A program made the position numbers and the translations under genes. From Variovorax sp. MHTC-1 (GTDB lineage Bacteria; Pseudomonadota; Gammaproteobacteria; Burkholderiales; Burkholderiaceae_C), in NCBI RefSeq assembly GCF_003984645.1, contig NZ_RWKI01000005.1, positions 62,001-126,000 on the forward strand: 64,000 nt of DNA. The letters run 5' to 3'. Every line of letters begins with the position of its first letter. Position 1 is the stretch's first letter. The notes under the pieces are model-generated. The model had not been told where the DNA came from. It ran no database searches and saw only the letters and a list, made by a program, of their open reading frames with translations. Below, piece by piece: positions 43,078 through 53,129 of the stretch.

Positions 43078-43466
43078 AACAACTGCTCAGGTTCGCCGCG
43101 GTCGGCGTCGTGAACACCGGCCTCGGCTATGCGGTGATCTTCGCGTGCATGTACCTCGTCGGTCTGGGCGCGGTGACGAGCAATGTTCTCGGCTACGCCG
43201 TCGGGTTGGTCGTTTCGTACCTGCTGAACCGCAGCTTCACTTTTCGCAGCGTGGAGGCGCCACGGCGGGAGATCATCCGCTTCGTGGCCATCTTCCTGTT
43301 GGCGTACCTCGCCAATCTTGCGGTGCTCATCCTGTTGGTCCACTATGCCGGCGTGCACGAGGGCGTGGCGCAGGTGCTGGCAGGCATCGTATATTTCGGC
43401 CTGTCCTTCGTGTTGAACAAGTACTACGTTTTTGCAGCGCCGCTGGCGAGCGTGGCCGATCGTTGA
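43074..43466 (+). CDS. gtrA: GtrA family membrane protein
   Basis: A 130-aa protein with four membrane segments of the GtrA family. It starts KQLLRFAAVGVVNTGLGYAV and contains NVLGYAVGLVVSYLLNRSFT followed by FTFRS, the family signature. It ends in VYFGLSFVLNKYYVFAA. GtrA proteins are proposed flippases for polyprenyl-phosphate-linked sugars working with GtrB-type transferases, here plausibly the GT2 at 40565. ATG 43074 overlaps the methyltransferase stop. It closes the tightly coupled block that begins with rfbB. Confidence 0.92.
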   Translation: MKQLLRFAAVGVVNTGLGYAVIFACMYLVGLGAVTSNVLGYAVGLVVSYLLNRSFTFRSVEAPRREIIRFVAIFLLAYLANLAVLILLVHYAGVHEGVAQVLAGIVYFGLSFVLNKYYVFAAPLASVADR

Positions 43467-43637
43467 TGTAGGGCGGCTGGATCGCGGTTCTCAACCGCGC
43501 ATACGGTGCATGAGACAATTTCCCGTGGAACGATATCGCGCGGGTTCGACAAGTTCGCTTGAGCGTGCCGATTCAGGCGGGACGGCCTTGCCAATCGGCC
43601 CCATCGCTTCGCCTCTTTGCTCGGATCGATACCTCCC

Positions 43638-44084
43638 ATGACTCGTCAAACCGACCACACCATCACGGTTGTCATTCCGACCTTCAACCGGAGAGCGCAC
43701 CTGCAAACGGCGGTTGAGAGCGTGCTTGCGGAGCGCCGAGTTCCGATCGCCCTGCACATTTTCGACAACGCCTCAACAGACGAGACCGAAAAATACGGCC
43801 GAGCACTTGCTGCGCAGGACCTTCGTGTTTCGTACACGCGCAGGTCCGAGAACATCGGTGCCACCGGAAACTACTCGCAGGCACTTGCCAGTATTTCGAC
43901 CGAGTATTTCGTGCCCCTGGCCGACGATGACTGCTTGCTGCGGGAGGAGCGCGCCAGGATGCTCGCAGAGCAGAATGATCGCAAGCGGATAGACGCTGAA
44001 ACTGAGCTTGAATCGCTCGGCGGCCATCCATTGCTAGAAGCCATGAAGAAGCTCCGACTTCTTCGATTTTCGAAAGCGGCATGA
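43638..44084 (+). pseudogene. Truncated GT2 glycosyltransferase fragment
   Basis: The first 95 residues are a normal GT2 start: ITVVIPTFNRRAHLQTAVES, LHIFDNASTDETEKY and STEYFVPLADDDCLL with the DxD-like acidic cluster. Similarity then stops, and a charged tail of about 50 residues (RKRIDAETELESLGGHP) leads to a stop. Complete enzymes of this family need at least 200 more residues for the acceptor site. The tail may be the end of another deleted gene fused in frame. It is probably inactive. Confidence 0.75.
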
Positions 44085-44374
44085 GCGTGCTGTTGTCGAT
44101 GTCCAAGTTTACGGTTGCTGCGACGGCGCTGGATGGCCTCGTGTGCATCGAGCGCCAAAGACATGAGGATGCGCGTGGCTTCTTCAGTCGCTTCTTCTGC
44201 GCTGACGAGTTGGTCGCTGCCGGATTTCGCCAGCCTGTCCCCCAGATCAACCACACATTGACGCGCCGACGAGGCTCCGTGCGCGGACTCCATTTCCAGC
44301 TGGTGCAGACCGAGGACTCTGCTCTGTCGGCGCCCGCGAATACCGTCAAATCGAGTAGGTGCATCGCTGCATGA
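44081..44374 (+). pseudogene. Truncated dTDP-4-dehydrorhamnose 3,5-epimerase-like fragment
   Basis: A 97-aa frame whose first 72 residues match the start of an RfbC/FdtA-type cupin (GLVCIERQRHEDARGFFSRF, then QINHTLTRRRGSVRGLHFQ). The sequence then switches to an unrelated 25-residue tail (LVQTEDSALSAPANTVKSSR). The second half of the cupin, with the rest of the active site, is missing. Its ATG overlaps the truncated GT2 stop and its stop overlaps the next gene's ATG, so the remnant may still matter for coupling. It is distinct in sequence from the intact rfbC at 38111. Confidence 0.8.
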
Positions 44375-45966
44375 TCGAGAAAACGACGCGCCCGGCGGTC
44401 CTCTGGCTGCTCTCGATCGTTATTGCAGCCCTTTTTGCCGCGTTTCAGATCCAGTCATCGCTGCATAGCGGATCGTTGTCACTGCCCGTGACGTACGACG
44501 ACGTCGGTTATCTCAATGACGCCTTGGGCCGGCTCGATGTCCTGTACCGCAACGATGGCTGGACCTTTCTGAGGAGCTTTTGGATCAATCCTCCTCACGC
44601 TCCGCTGCAGACGGTCTTGGCACTGGTGGGCTTTGGCATTTTCGGGCCCAGGCCTTGGGCGGCCGATGCCATGAATGCGCTTCCCCTATCCGGCGTTCTA
44701 TTCTTATTTCTCGGCTTTGCCTGTCGCTCCTTGCCTTTGGCCGTCGCGGCAATGTTGGCAGTCGCATTGCTCGGATATCCGCTTCTGAGCCTGTTCGTTC
44801 TCGAGTTTCGTCCCGACATGTTGTGCGCGCTGCTCACTTCCATCGGAGCGCTCATCGTGGTTGCAGATCCGCGTTGGAGAAAAGGCGAGAAAGTCTCTTT
44901 GGGGACGACGGTCGCTTTGTTCGTTGGCGCCCTTCTGGCGAAACCAACCTTGGCACCCGTGACGGTGGTGGTGTTTGGTGTAGCCATCCTCGCCGTCATT
45001 GCCCTCCATTCAAGTTCGTGGGACGACACCAAGCGGATCGCGTGGATCGCTGTGATGTGCGGCGGTCTCGGGGCGTTGATCGTTCTTCCGTACTATGTCG
45101 CGGTTCTGCCGCGGCTCATCGACTACATCTCGATCAACGCATTTGGAGCTCACGCCAACCTATGGCGCGCGAACATCCCCTGGTCGGAACACGTTCTCTA
45201 CTACTTGAGCGGCTCCGGCGGCGAGGTCGCGATCAGCCGCAGCTGGCTTGCGCTGGGCTGTGCGACTCTGATTTTGGCGTTGCCGATACTGATTCGAACT
45301 CGGCGAACAGCGTTGGCCATTTTTCTCGTTGCCTTGGCCGGGTATGCCAGCGTGACCGTGCCAGCAATGAAAAGTCCGTTTCTTGGCGTGATCGTCGCTG
45401 CTTTCGTGCTTTGCATTCTTGCGGTCTTGGTTGTGAAGCTGCTGGATCGCTTGCCGGTACAGCTCTCGCTTGTGGCGGCTCTTGCGCTTCTCGCATTTTC
45501 AGTGGTGATGTGGCGCCCGGCCGCCCTGGCGCTGCGCAACGCTTCCACGCCCACCAATGCAGCACAGGCCCAGCACTACTCGAGGATCTACGCGCAGACG
45601 GCCGGCGTGATTGCATCGATACCAGATCTCGATCGACGCCAGCTCTACTTCCCGGTCATTTCGCAGTATCTAAATCCCGACAATATCGAGTTTGCGTTGC
45701 GACGCCGTGCACTCCCCGTGCCGGGGATGCCGCGTGTGTACCAGGACGGAGACATCTCTTCTCACGAGGCTCTCTTGGGCAAGTCCGATTTGGTGGTGCT
45801 GTTCTCAGACGAAAGCACATTGCCCATGCCTTGGCCTGCCAGTTCGGTCATTCGCAAGGAGATCGGTGCGGCGGTGGCTGCATCCAACTCGTTCGAACCC
45901 GTCGCAACCGTGGATGGTGGTCTCTTTCCAGGCCGGGTGGTTGTTCTCAAGCGCAAAGGAACTTGA
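44371..45966 (+). CDS. Multi-pass membrane protein, GT-C glycosyltransferase-like
   Basis: A 531-aa inner-membrane protein with about ten predicted membrane segments between residues 10 and 385 and a soluble C-terminal region of about 140 residues. The first extracytoplasmic loop has YDDVGYLNDALGRLDVLYRN, an acidic pair in the position of the catalytic motif of GT-C enzymes such as ArnT/PMT relatives. NPPHAPLQTVLALVGFGIFG follows, as in that superfamily. It could add a lipid-linked sugar to the glycan outside the membrane, perhaps with GtrA and the GT2. ATG 44371 overlaps the stop of the upstream remnant. Confidence 0.8.
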   Translation: MIEKTTRPAVLWLLSIVIAALFAAFQIQSSLHSGSLSLPVTYDDVGYLNDALGRLDVLYRNDGWTFLRSFWINPPHAPLQTVLALVGFGIFGPRPWAADAMNALPLSGVLFLFLGFACRSLPLAVAAMLAVALLGYPLLSLFVLEFRPDMLCALLTSIGALIVVADPRWRKGEKVSLGTTVALFVGALLAKPTLAPVTVVVFGVAILAVIALHSSSWDDTKRIAWIAVMCGGLGALIVLPYYVAVLPRLIDYISINAFGAHANLWRANIPWSEHVLYYLSGSGGEVAISRSWLALGCATLILALPILIRTRRTALAIFLVALAGYASVTVPAMKSPFLGVIVAAFVLCILAVLVVKLLDRLPVQLSLVAALALLAFSVVMWRPAALALRNASTPTNAAQAQHYSRIYAQTAGVIASIPDLDRRQLYFPVISQYLNPDNIEFALRRRALPVPGMPRVYQDGDISSHEALLGKSDLVVLFSDESTLPMPWPASSVIRKEIGAAVAASNSFEPVATVDGGLFPGRVVVLKRKGT

Positions 45967-46118
45967 GGCTCAGGGCTGCGTCGTCGCTTGCCGCAGTTCG
46001 CCTCCCCCTGCGCCGGCGAGAGGAGGGGCCAGGGAGCGTCCGTTCGGATGAGCCGCTGCTCATGCGCTCACTTGCGCAGCACTTCTCGCGGCGGTCCGAG
46101 TTACCGCCGCGCCTCGTC

Positions 46119-47479
<1,361 letters not shown>

Positions 47480-50400
47480 ATGCCCTTTGTGTCCTACGCC
47501 CAGAACTTTGAAGACGTGATGCTCTGGCGCGCGCTTGGCCAGGTCGAACGAGGCTTCTACATCGACGTCGGGGCGCAGTCTGCGGATCTGGATTCGGTCA
47601 CGCGCGCGTTCAGTGAAAGAGGTTGGCGCGGCATCAACATCGAGCCGCATCCTCTCTACTTTGCTCAGTTGTCGGAACGGCGCCCGCTCGACATAAACCT
47701 CTGTACTGCGGTTGGTGACCGTACCGGCTCCCTGACCATGAACTTTGTCGAGGCCACTGGATTGTCCACTGCCGACGATCGGATCGCGGCCGGTCACGTG
47801 GCCGCTGGCTATACGTTGAACCGCGCGGAGGTAGGCCTTACCACGTTGGCCGCTCTCTGGAAGGAGCATGTCCCGCCACAGCAAGCGGTTCATTTCCTCA
47901 AGGTGGATGTCGAAGGATTTGAAGCGGCCGTACTGGCGGGCAACGACTGGGCCTGCAATCGACCCTGGATCGTGGTTGTAGAAGCCACCCTTCCGAACTC
48001 TCGGACGGAGAGCCATGCCGAATGGGAGGGCGCGCTTTTGAATGCGGGCTACGGGCATGTCTATTCAGACGGTCTGAATCGCTTCTATGTCGCTCAGGAG
48101 CATGCGGAGCTGTGTAGCGCATTTAGATATCCGCCGAACGTTTTTGACGGTTTCGTCGCCGCCGATCTGGAGGCCTCCCAGCAACGGGCGAGCGTGTTCG
48201 AGGCGCAATTGATCGAGTTCAAACAACGCACGGCGCTGGCTGAAAGCGAACTGGCGGAGGCTCGGGTGCGCATCGCCTTCACCGAGAGGGCATTGATCGA
48301 ATCCCGACAACGTATTGAATTGTCGGAGGCGAGCGCTATTGAAGCGAGAGCACGCGAACGGCAAACGCGGGTGCAGAGCAATGCTGAAGCAAACGAATTG
48401 CGGAGAGCGATCAGCGTACGAGACAAGCTGGTTGTCGAGGTGAATCATCGGGCGGACGAGGTGGCCCGGCAGTACCACGCCTTACTGGCATCCAGCTCTT
48501 GGCGCGTCACGGCGCCTTTGCGCAAGGTGGTTGCAGCGGTTCCCAGCACAGCTTGGCGTCATGCACGTCGAGCAGCAAAAGCCGCTTGGTGGCTCATCAC
48601 ACCTTGGCATCTGCCGGCGCGCTTGCGTTTCATTCGCGAGCGAGATGAAATGATGCGGCCAGCTCACGATGGCAGCGATTTCAGGGCCTCGTCGAACCTT
48701 GACATTGCGGCCGATCAAGCAGTGCTGCAGGCTGCTGACCACTTGCGCGACGCAATACCGTGGCCTCCACAGTCTTCGCAAACCATCGTCGACAAGTGGT
48801 CGGCGGCGCGATTTTGCATTGACACGCTGCGGACTCGAGCCGATGTGCGCGCCCGGTTTCCCAAGGCACTTTCTGAGCCTGAGGCCAGTGGTTTTGCGCG
48901 GTGGCTGGTCGGCGATGACAGCAATCAACTGAATCTCTCGACGCGCGCGAAAACGGAGTTGCGAGAAGTTCTTTGCCAGGACATCGCTGCGTCGGCACGG
49001 CAGATGTTCCTGTTCCGTGCTGATGTCAGGGCTGCCCTTCCGCATGGACTGACGCCGCCCGGGCAGGCCGAGCTGTTCACATGGTTCATGCGCGACGGAG
49101 GGCGCGAGCTTAATTTGAAGGCTGAGGAGGTTGTTTGGTTATTTATACAGGCCACCGAAAACCCGGCCTTGGAACTGGTTCGGGCGTTCTTGTTTACCCC
49201 TGAATGGCAAAAAACCCACCCGGACGGGCTCACTGTGTTTGGGCGTAAAGCCTTCTCCGACTGGTTTGCATCGAACTATCAAGTTGCGCCGGCGAAATGG
49301 CTGGAGCCTTCCACTTGGCCCGTCGACATCTCGGCGGCGCGTCAATTGCGTGAGGCGTACTATGCTCGAGAGGAATGGCAAAGGCGACAGCCAGGCGCAT
49401 TTGATAGCGTCTCAACGGCCATGTCCTTGCTCTCCTGGTTGCAATCCGGCGACGTTGCGTTGACGGAGGAAGCTCGGGCCTGGTGCGCCGCGCTCGACGT
49501 CCAGAGGGTCGCCGAGGAACTGGCCTCGTTGGGCGTCAACATGATCGGCCATTTCTGCTGCCCTTCGGGTGTCCGTGCGTCGGCGGAGGCACTGGCCGAA
49601 GGCATGGAAGAGCTGGGGGTCCAAACTTCGTTGCGCGATTTGAGAACGGACATCAAGGACGAACCGAATCACGTTCGCTTCCAGGGGTTGGAGGACTTCG
49701 ATGCAACCATCATCCATACCCAGCCCGAGCCTTTTTTTAGCGACGCGTACGCGCGCTGTGATCTTCAAGAGCGATCGCCCAAAACTTATCGGATTGCGTA
49801 CTGGTATTGGGAGTTTGACACTGTGCCGGAGAGTTGGATCGGGCATGCGGCGGGCGTCGATGAAGTCTGGGCTGCCACGGAGTTCGTCGCAAAAGGTTTG
49901 CGCGAGAGGCTCTCTGTTCCTGTCAAGACCTTGTTTCCTGGCGTGCGGCTAGGCACCTACACGCGTCGGGAACGGAAGTACTTCGGCATCCCGGACAACA
50001 CCTTCATATTCCTGTTCAACTTTCATATGAACAGCGTCATGGAGCGAAAAAATCCGCTCGGACTGATTCGGGCCTTCAAGCAGGCCTTTCGGCCAGACGA
50101 GCCAGTATTGCTGGTGATAAAGACGATGTTCGGCCACCATCATCCGGCTCAGATGGATGCGTTGCTCGAGGCAGCAGCTGATTGCAACGTGCAAGTCATC
50201 GATCAGACGTATGACGCGGACGAGGTGCTATCGCTCACCGATGTTTGCGATGCTTACGTCTCGCTCCATCGAAGCGAAGGCCTCGGCCTCACTATGGCGG
50301 AGGCAATGCTGCTGGGCAAGCCGGTCATAGCGACGAACTATTCCGGTAACGTCGATTTCATGAACGACTCCAACAGCTTGCTGGTCCCCTATGAACTGGT

Positions 50401-50638
50401 CAAATTGGGCCAGGCGCTGCCCCCCTACGATGCCGCTCTGATGTGGGCGGAGCCCTCGATCGAGCAGGCGGCAGCCCTGATGCGCCGCGTCTTCGACGAG
50501 CCCGCTTGGGCTCGCGAACTCGGCGCACGAGCCAAGGCAAGTGCGGAAGCGAGCCTGTCCGTGCATGCTGCTGGCAGGAAGGTTGCACAACGGCTGGCGG
50601 AAATCAAAGCGCAAAGGGTCGCCGTGATCCACGCCTGA
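47480..50638 (+). CDS. Modular FkbM methyltransferase-GT4 glycosyltransferase (paralogue A)
   Basis: A 1052-aa multidomain enzyme. Residues 1-225 are an FkbM-type methyltransferase (SYAQNFEDVMLWRALGQVER, YIDVGAQSADLDSVT, FLKVDVEGFEAAVLAG). Residues 235-340 are a charged coiled coil rich in Glu, Arg and Ala. Near 345-390 come SSSWRVTAPLRKV and the linker KAAWWLITPWHLPARLRFIR. Residues 450-665 hold four related units of about 60 residues beginning at about 459, 518, 578 and 636. Residues 685-1050 are a GT4 domain with HRSEGLGLTMAEAMLLGKPV (E-x7-E). It probably assembles and caps or methylates a polysaccharide chain at the membrane. The start is set by the shared MPFVS opening with paralogue C. 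Confidence 0.87.
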   Translation: MPFVSYAQNFEDVMLWRALGQVERGFYIDVGAQSADLDSVTRAFSERGWRGINIEPHPLYFAQLSERRPLDINLCTAVGDRTGSLTMNFVEATGLSTADDRIAAGHVAAGYTLNRAEVGLTTLAALWKEHVPPQQAVHFLKVDVEGFEAAVLAGNDWACNRPWIVVVEATLPNSRTESHAEWEGALLNAGYGHVYSDGLNRFYVAQEHAELCSAFRYPPNVFDGFVAADLEASQQRASVFEAQLIEFKQRTALAESELAEARVRIAFTERALIESRQRIELSEASAIEARARERQTRVQSNAEANELRRAISVRDKLVVEVNHRADEVARQYHALLASSSWRVTAPLRKVVAAVPSTAWRHARRAAKAAWWLITPWHLPARLRFIRERDEMMRPAHDGSDFRASSNLDIAADQAVLQAADHLRDAIPWPPQSSQTIVDKWSAARFCIDTLRTRADVRARFPKALSEPEASGFARWLVGDDSNQLNLSTRAKTELREVLCQDIAASARQMFLFRADVRAALPHGLTPPGQAELFTWFMRDGGRELNLKAEEVVWLFIQATENPALELVRAFLFTPEWQKTHPDGLTVFGRKAFSDWFASNYQVAPAKWLEPSTWPVDISAARQLREAYYAREEWQRRQPGAFDSVSTAMSLLSWLQSGDVALTEEARAWCAALDVQRVAEELASLGVNMIGHFCCPSGVRASAEALAEGMEELGVQTSLRDLRTDIKDEPNHVRFQGLEDFDATIIHTQPEPFFSDAYARCDLQERSPKTYRIAYWYWEFDTVPESWIGHAAGVDEVWAATEFVAKGLRERLSVPVKTLFPGVRLGTYTRRERKYFGIPDNTFIFLFNFHMNSVMERKNPLGLIRAFKQAFRPDEPVLLVIKTMFGHHHPAQMDALLEAAADCNVQVIDQTYDADEVLSLTDVCDAYVSLHRSEGLGLTMAEAMLLGKPVIATNYSGNVDFMNDSNSLLVPYELVKLGQALPPYDAALMWAEPSIEQAAALMRRVFDEPAWARELGARAKASAEASLSVHAAGRKVAQRLAEIKAQRVAVIHA

Positions 50639-50722
50639 CAGAAGGCAGCGACTCGGATCCTTGCTGACGTAGGCGTGCGTCCTTGTCCTGCTACTGTTGT
50701 CGTTGTAACCAACTTGAATTTG

Positions 50723-53125
50723 ATGATGAGTGAGTCGAACCCGCGCTTGGCGCTAGATATGTATGTGCTGGCGCAAGGGGTCAAAACCGGCGTCTATCGC
50801 GTCTGTGACGAGTTGTTTCCCTTGCTTGCGCATTCACACAGATTCAGGCCCAGGCTTTTCTATCGCCCCGGGGATGAAGCACGCGCGGCCGAATACGTTC
50901 TCGAAAAGCGCTTGCCTGCGCAGCAGCACGCTTCCCTCGACGCGGAGCCTTCCCAGGACGCCGACATTCTCTTGTCTCCATTCGGCGTCGCGCCTCGGAA
51001 GTGGCTGCTCGATCCGCGACTGCTGCACGCCCATATCGTCTACGACCTCATCGGCATCAATCGACCCGACTTCTTCTCGCCCGAGGCTGCAGCAGAGGTT
51101 CGCAGCATTGTTGACAGTCTGGATGAGCACACCGTCATCTTCTCTATTTCGGAATTCACGAAAAGGGATCTGCTGGCCTGTAGGCCGGATCTGAGCCCGA
51201 GGCAGGTCACTGTCATCCCTCTCGCAGCCGGTCCTTCCTTCAGACCCTGCGACGACGCAAACACGAAGAGCAGGGTGCGCGAAAAGTATGGAATTCCTCC
51301 GCAGGTTCCATTCGTTCTCAGCCTGGCCACTCTTGAGATACGCAAGAACCTCGACCAGGTCGTCAATGCCTTCGTGTCGTATCTGGAGCAGACTGAATCG
51401 AGCCCGTTGCACCTCGTGCTCTCCGGTATGTCCGGCTGGAAATTGGAGCAGTTGCAGGGTGCTCTGGCGGCGGCTGGGCGGTGGCGACATCGCATCGTAC
51501 TCACCGGCTTCGTCGAGGACGAGGATCTGTCGGCGCTCTACAGCGACGCGTTGTGCTTCGTCTATCTGTCTCGGTACGAAGGTTTCGGCCTGCCGCCTCT
51601 GGAGGCGATGGCTTGCGGCACGCCCGTTGTTTGCGCTGACAACTCGTCGCTTCCCGAAGTCGTCGGCGAGGCGGGGCTGCTGCTGGACGCCGATGACGTG
51701 CAGGGCGTGGCGGACGCGATACGGAAGATCTCCGCGTCGGAAGAGTTTCGGAGGGAGCTTTCGCTTGCCGGCGTCGAGAGGGCCCGGCTGTTCAGCTGGG
51801 AGCGTTGCGCGGAGATCGTTGGCGAGACGCTTTGTTCCGCCTATGCGCGCCATGCGGAGCGCCCTGTAGATCGCCGACCACGCAAGCTGGCTCCGGGCAC
51901 TCTGGCTGCGAAGTACGCTCGCCCCGATGGCATCGTCGAAGCCAACTTCCTCGACTATCAGAACGGCAGCCATGGTCCACGCTTCCCGCTGCACGAGAGC
52001 CGCCGTCCGCAAACACATCGCGCTGGTTGGCCTTACTGGACCGACGCCCTGCCTGCCAATAGTTCGAGACTGGAAGAAGGCGGCTTGCGAACGAGAGGAC
52101 GCTTCAAGACAGGCACCGCCTCCATGCCTCTAGTGACATATGTCACCGTGGTCCGCAACAACACGGCGACCTTGTCACGAACGATCGAAAGCGTCCAGAA
52201 CCAAACCTATCCGAATGTAGAGCATGTTGTGCTCGACGGTGCCTCTACGGATGGGACCCTTGACCTGATCCGACAGTACGCGGACAGGATCGACTACTAC
52301 GCTTCGGAACGTGACAAGGGTCTTTATGACGCGGTGAACAAGGCCATACCGCTCGCAAGAGGTCAGCTTATCTGCGTTCTCAATTCGGACGATTGGCTCC
52401 AACCGGACGCCGCTGAAATTGCTGTGCACCGGATGGGAGATTGCGGGGGATCTGCGATCTTGTTGACGGCTGCAAATGTTGTGCAAGGAGGCCGGGTGGT
52501 TCAGGAGTGGTATCCGGCATTCGTCCACCCGGGCTGCTACTTCATGTGTGCCAACGACTGTCACAATGGAATCTATGCGACTCGGGCGGCCTACGAAAGT
52601 TCAGGCCCTTACGATGACTCGTACAAGATCGTCGCCGACTTCAAATGGATCATGACTTGTCTCGAGGCTGCCGTGACCTTCACGTACACGAGAGAAGTGT
52701 CTGTCAACTATTCGCTCGGAGGCACTTCCGGTGACGTACGCCAGCACAGCATGGAGTGCATGCGGGTGGTCGGCGAACGCTTTCCCTTTCTGACGCCGAC
52801 CGACATCTCCGGGCTCTATCATTGCTTCTTCCTGTTTGCCGGCGCGGCAAACCTGCCCGATCACCCGGCGAACCGCACTGAGTTTTTGCGAGATGTATTT
52901 GCAAGGCACTCGTCGAATCCCGATTTCCTTAGTGCGCTCAGTTGGGCTTCCATCGAAAAGCTTCAGCATCCCGCCGATAACCAGCCTATCGCACTTCCCC
53001 CAGGCAAAGCGCACATCCCGCCGGTCAACGCATCCGCCAAAGAGGCCGTGAAGGCGGCGCCGGGCAGATATCCGGGCGCATACACAGTCGTTCAACGCCT
53101 TTACTCATCGATGCTGAAAAGATAA
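50723..53125 (+). CDS. Bifunctional glycosyltransferase, GT4-GT2 fusion
   Basis: An 800-aa protein with two transferase domains. Residues 1-385 are GT4 of the WbaZ/mannosyltransferase type (SISEFTKRDLLACRPDLSPR, VLSLATLEIRKNLDQVVNAF, SRYEGFGLPPLEAMACGTPV). Residues 470-720 are GT2 (VTYVTVVRNNTATLSRTIES, LDGASTDGTLDLIRQY, CVLNSDDWLQPDAA with its acidic donor motif, then FKWIMTCLEAAVTF). Two linkages of the repeat unit could thus be made by one chain. The start is one of two adjacent ATGs at 50723 and 50726; neither has a strong Shine-Dalgarno. Confidence 0.87.
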   Translation: MMSESNPRLALDMYVLAQGVKTGVYRVCDELFPLLAHSHRFRPRLFYRPGDEARAAEYVLEKRLPAQQHASLDAEPSQDADILLSPFGVAPRKWLLDPRLLHAHIVYDLIGINRPDFFSPEAAAEVRSIVDSLDEHTVIFSISEFTKRDLLACRPDLSPRQVTVIPLAAGPSFRPCDDANTKSRVREKYGIPPQVPFVLSLATLEIRKNLDQVVNAFVSYLEQTESSPLHLVLSGMSGWKLEQLQGALAAAGRWRHRIVLTGFVEDEDLSALYSDALCFVYLSRYEGFGLPPLEAMACGTPVVCADNSSLPEVVGEAGLLLDADDVQGVADAIRKISASEEFRRELSLAGVERARLFSWERCAEIVGETLCSAYARHAERPVDRRPRKLAPGTLAAKYARPDGIVEANFLDYQNGSHGPRFPLHESRRPQTHRAGWPYWTDALPANSSRLEEGGLRTRGRFKTGTASMPLVTYVTVVRNNTATLSRTIESVQNQTYPNVEHVVLDGASTDGTLDLIRQYADRIDYYASERDKGLYDAVNKAIPLARGQLICVLNSDDWLQPDAAEIAVHRMGDCGGSAILLTAANVVQGGRVVQEWYPAFVHPGCYFMCANDCHNGIYATRAAYESSGPYDDSYKIVADFKWIMTCLEAAVTFTYTREVSVNYSLGGTSGDVRQHSMECMRVVGERFPFLTPTDISGLYHCFFLFAGAANLPDHPANRTEFLRDVFARHSSNPDFLSALSWASIEKLQHPADNQPIALPPGKAHIPPVNASAKEAVKAAPGRYPGAYTVVQRLYSSMLKR

Positions 53126-53129
53126 CGCT

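Noticed and set aside
43638..44374. Two small ORFs as functional glycosyltransferase and epimerase
   Set aside because: Each matches only the N-terminal part of its family and then changes to unrelated sequence, with essential regions missing.
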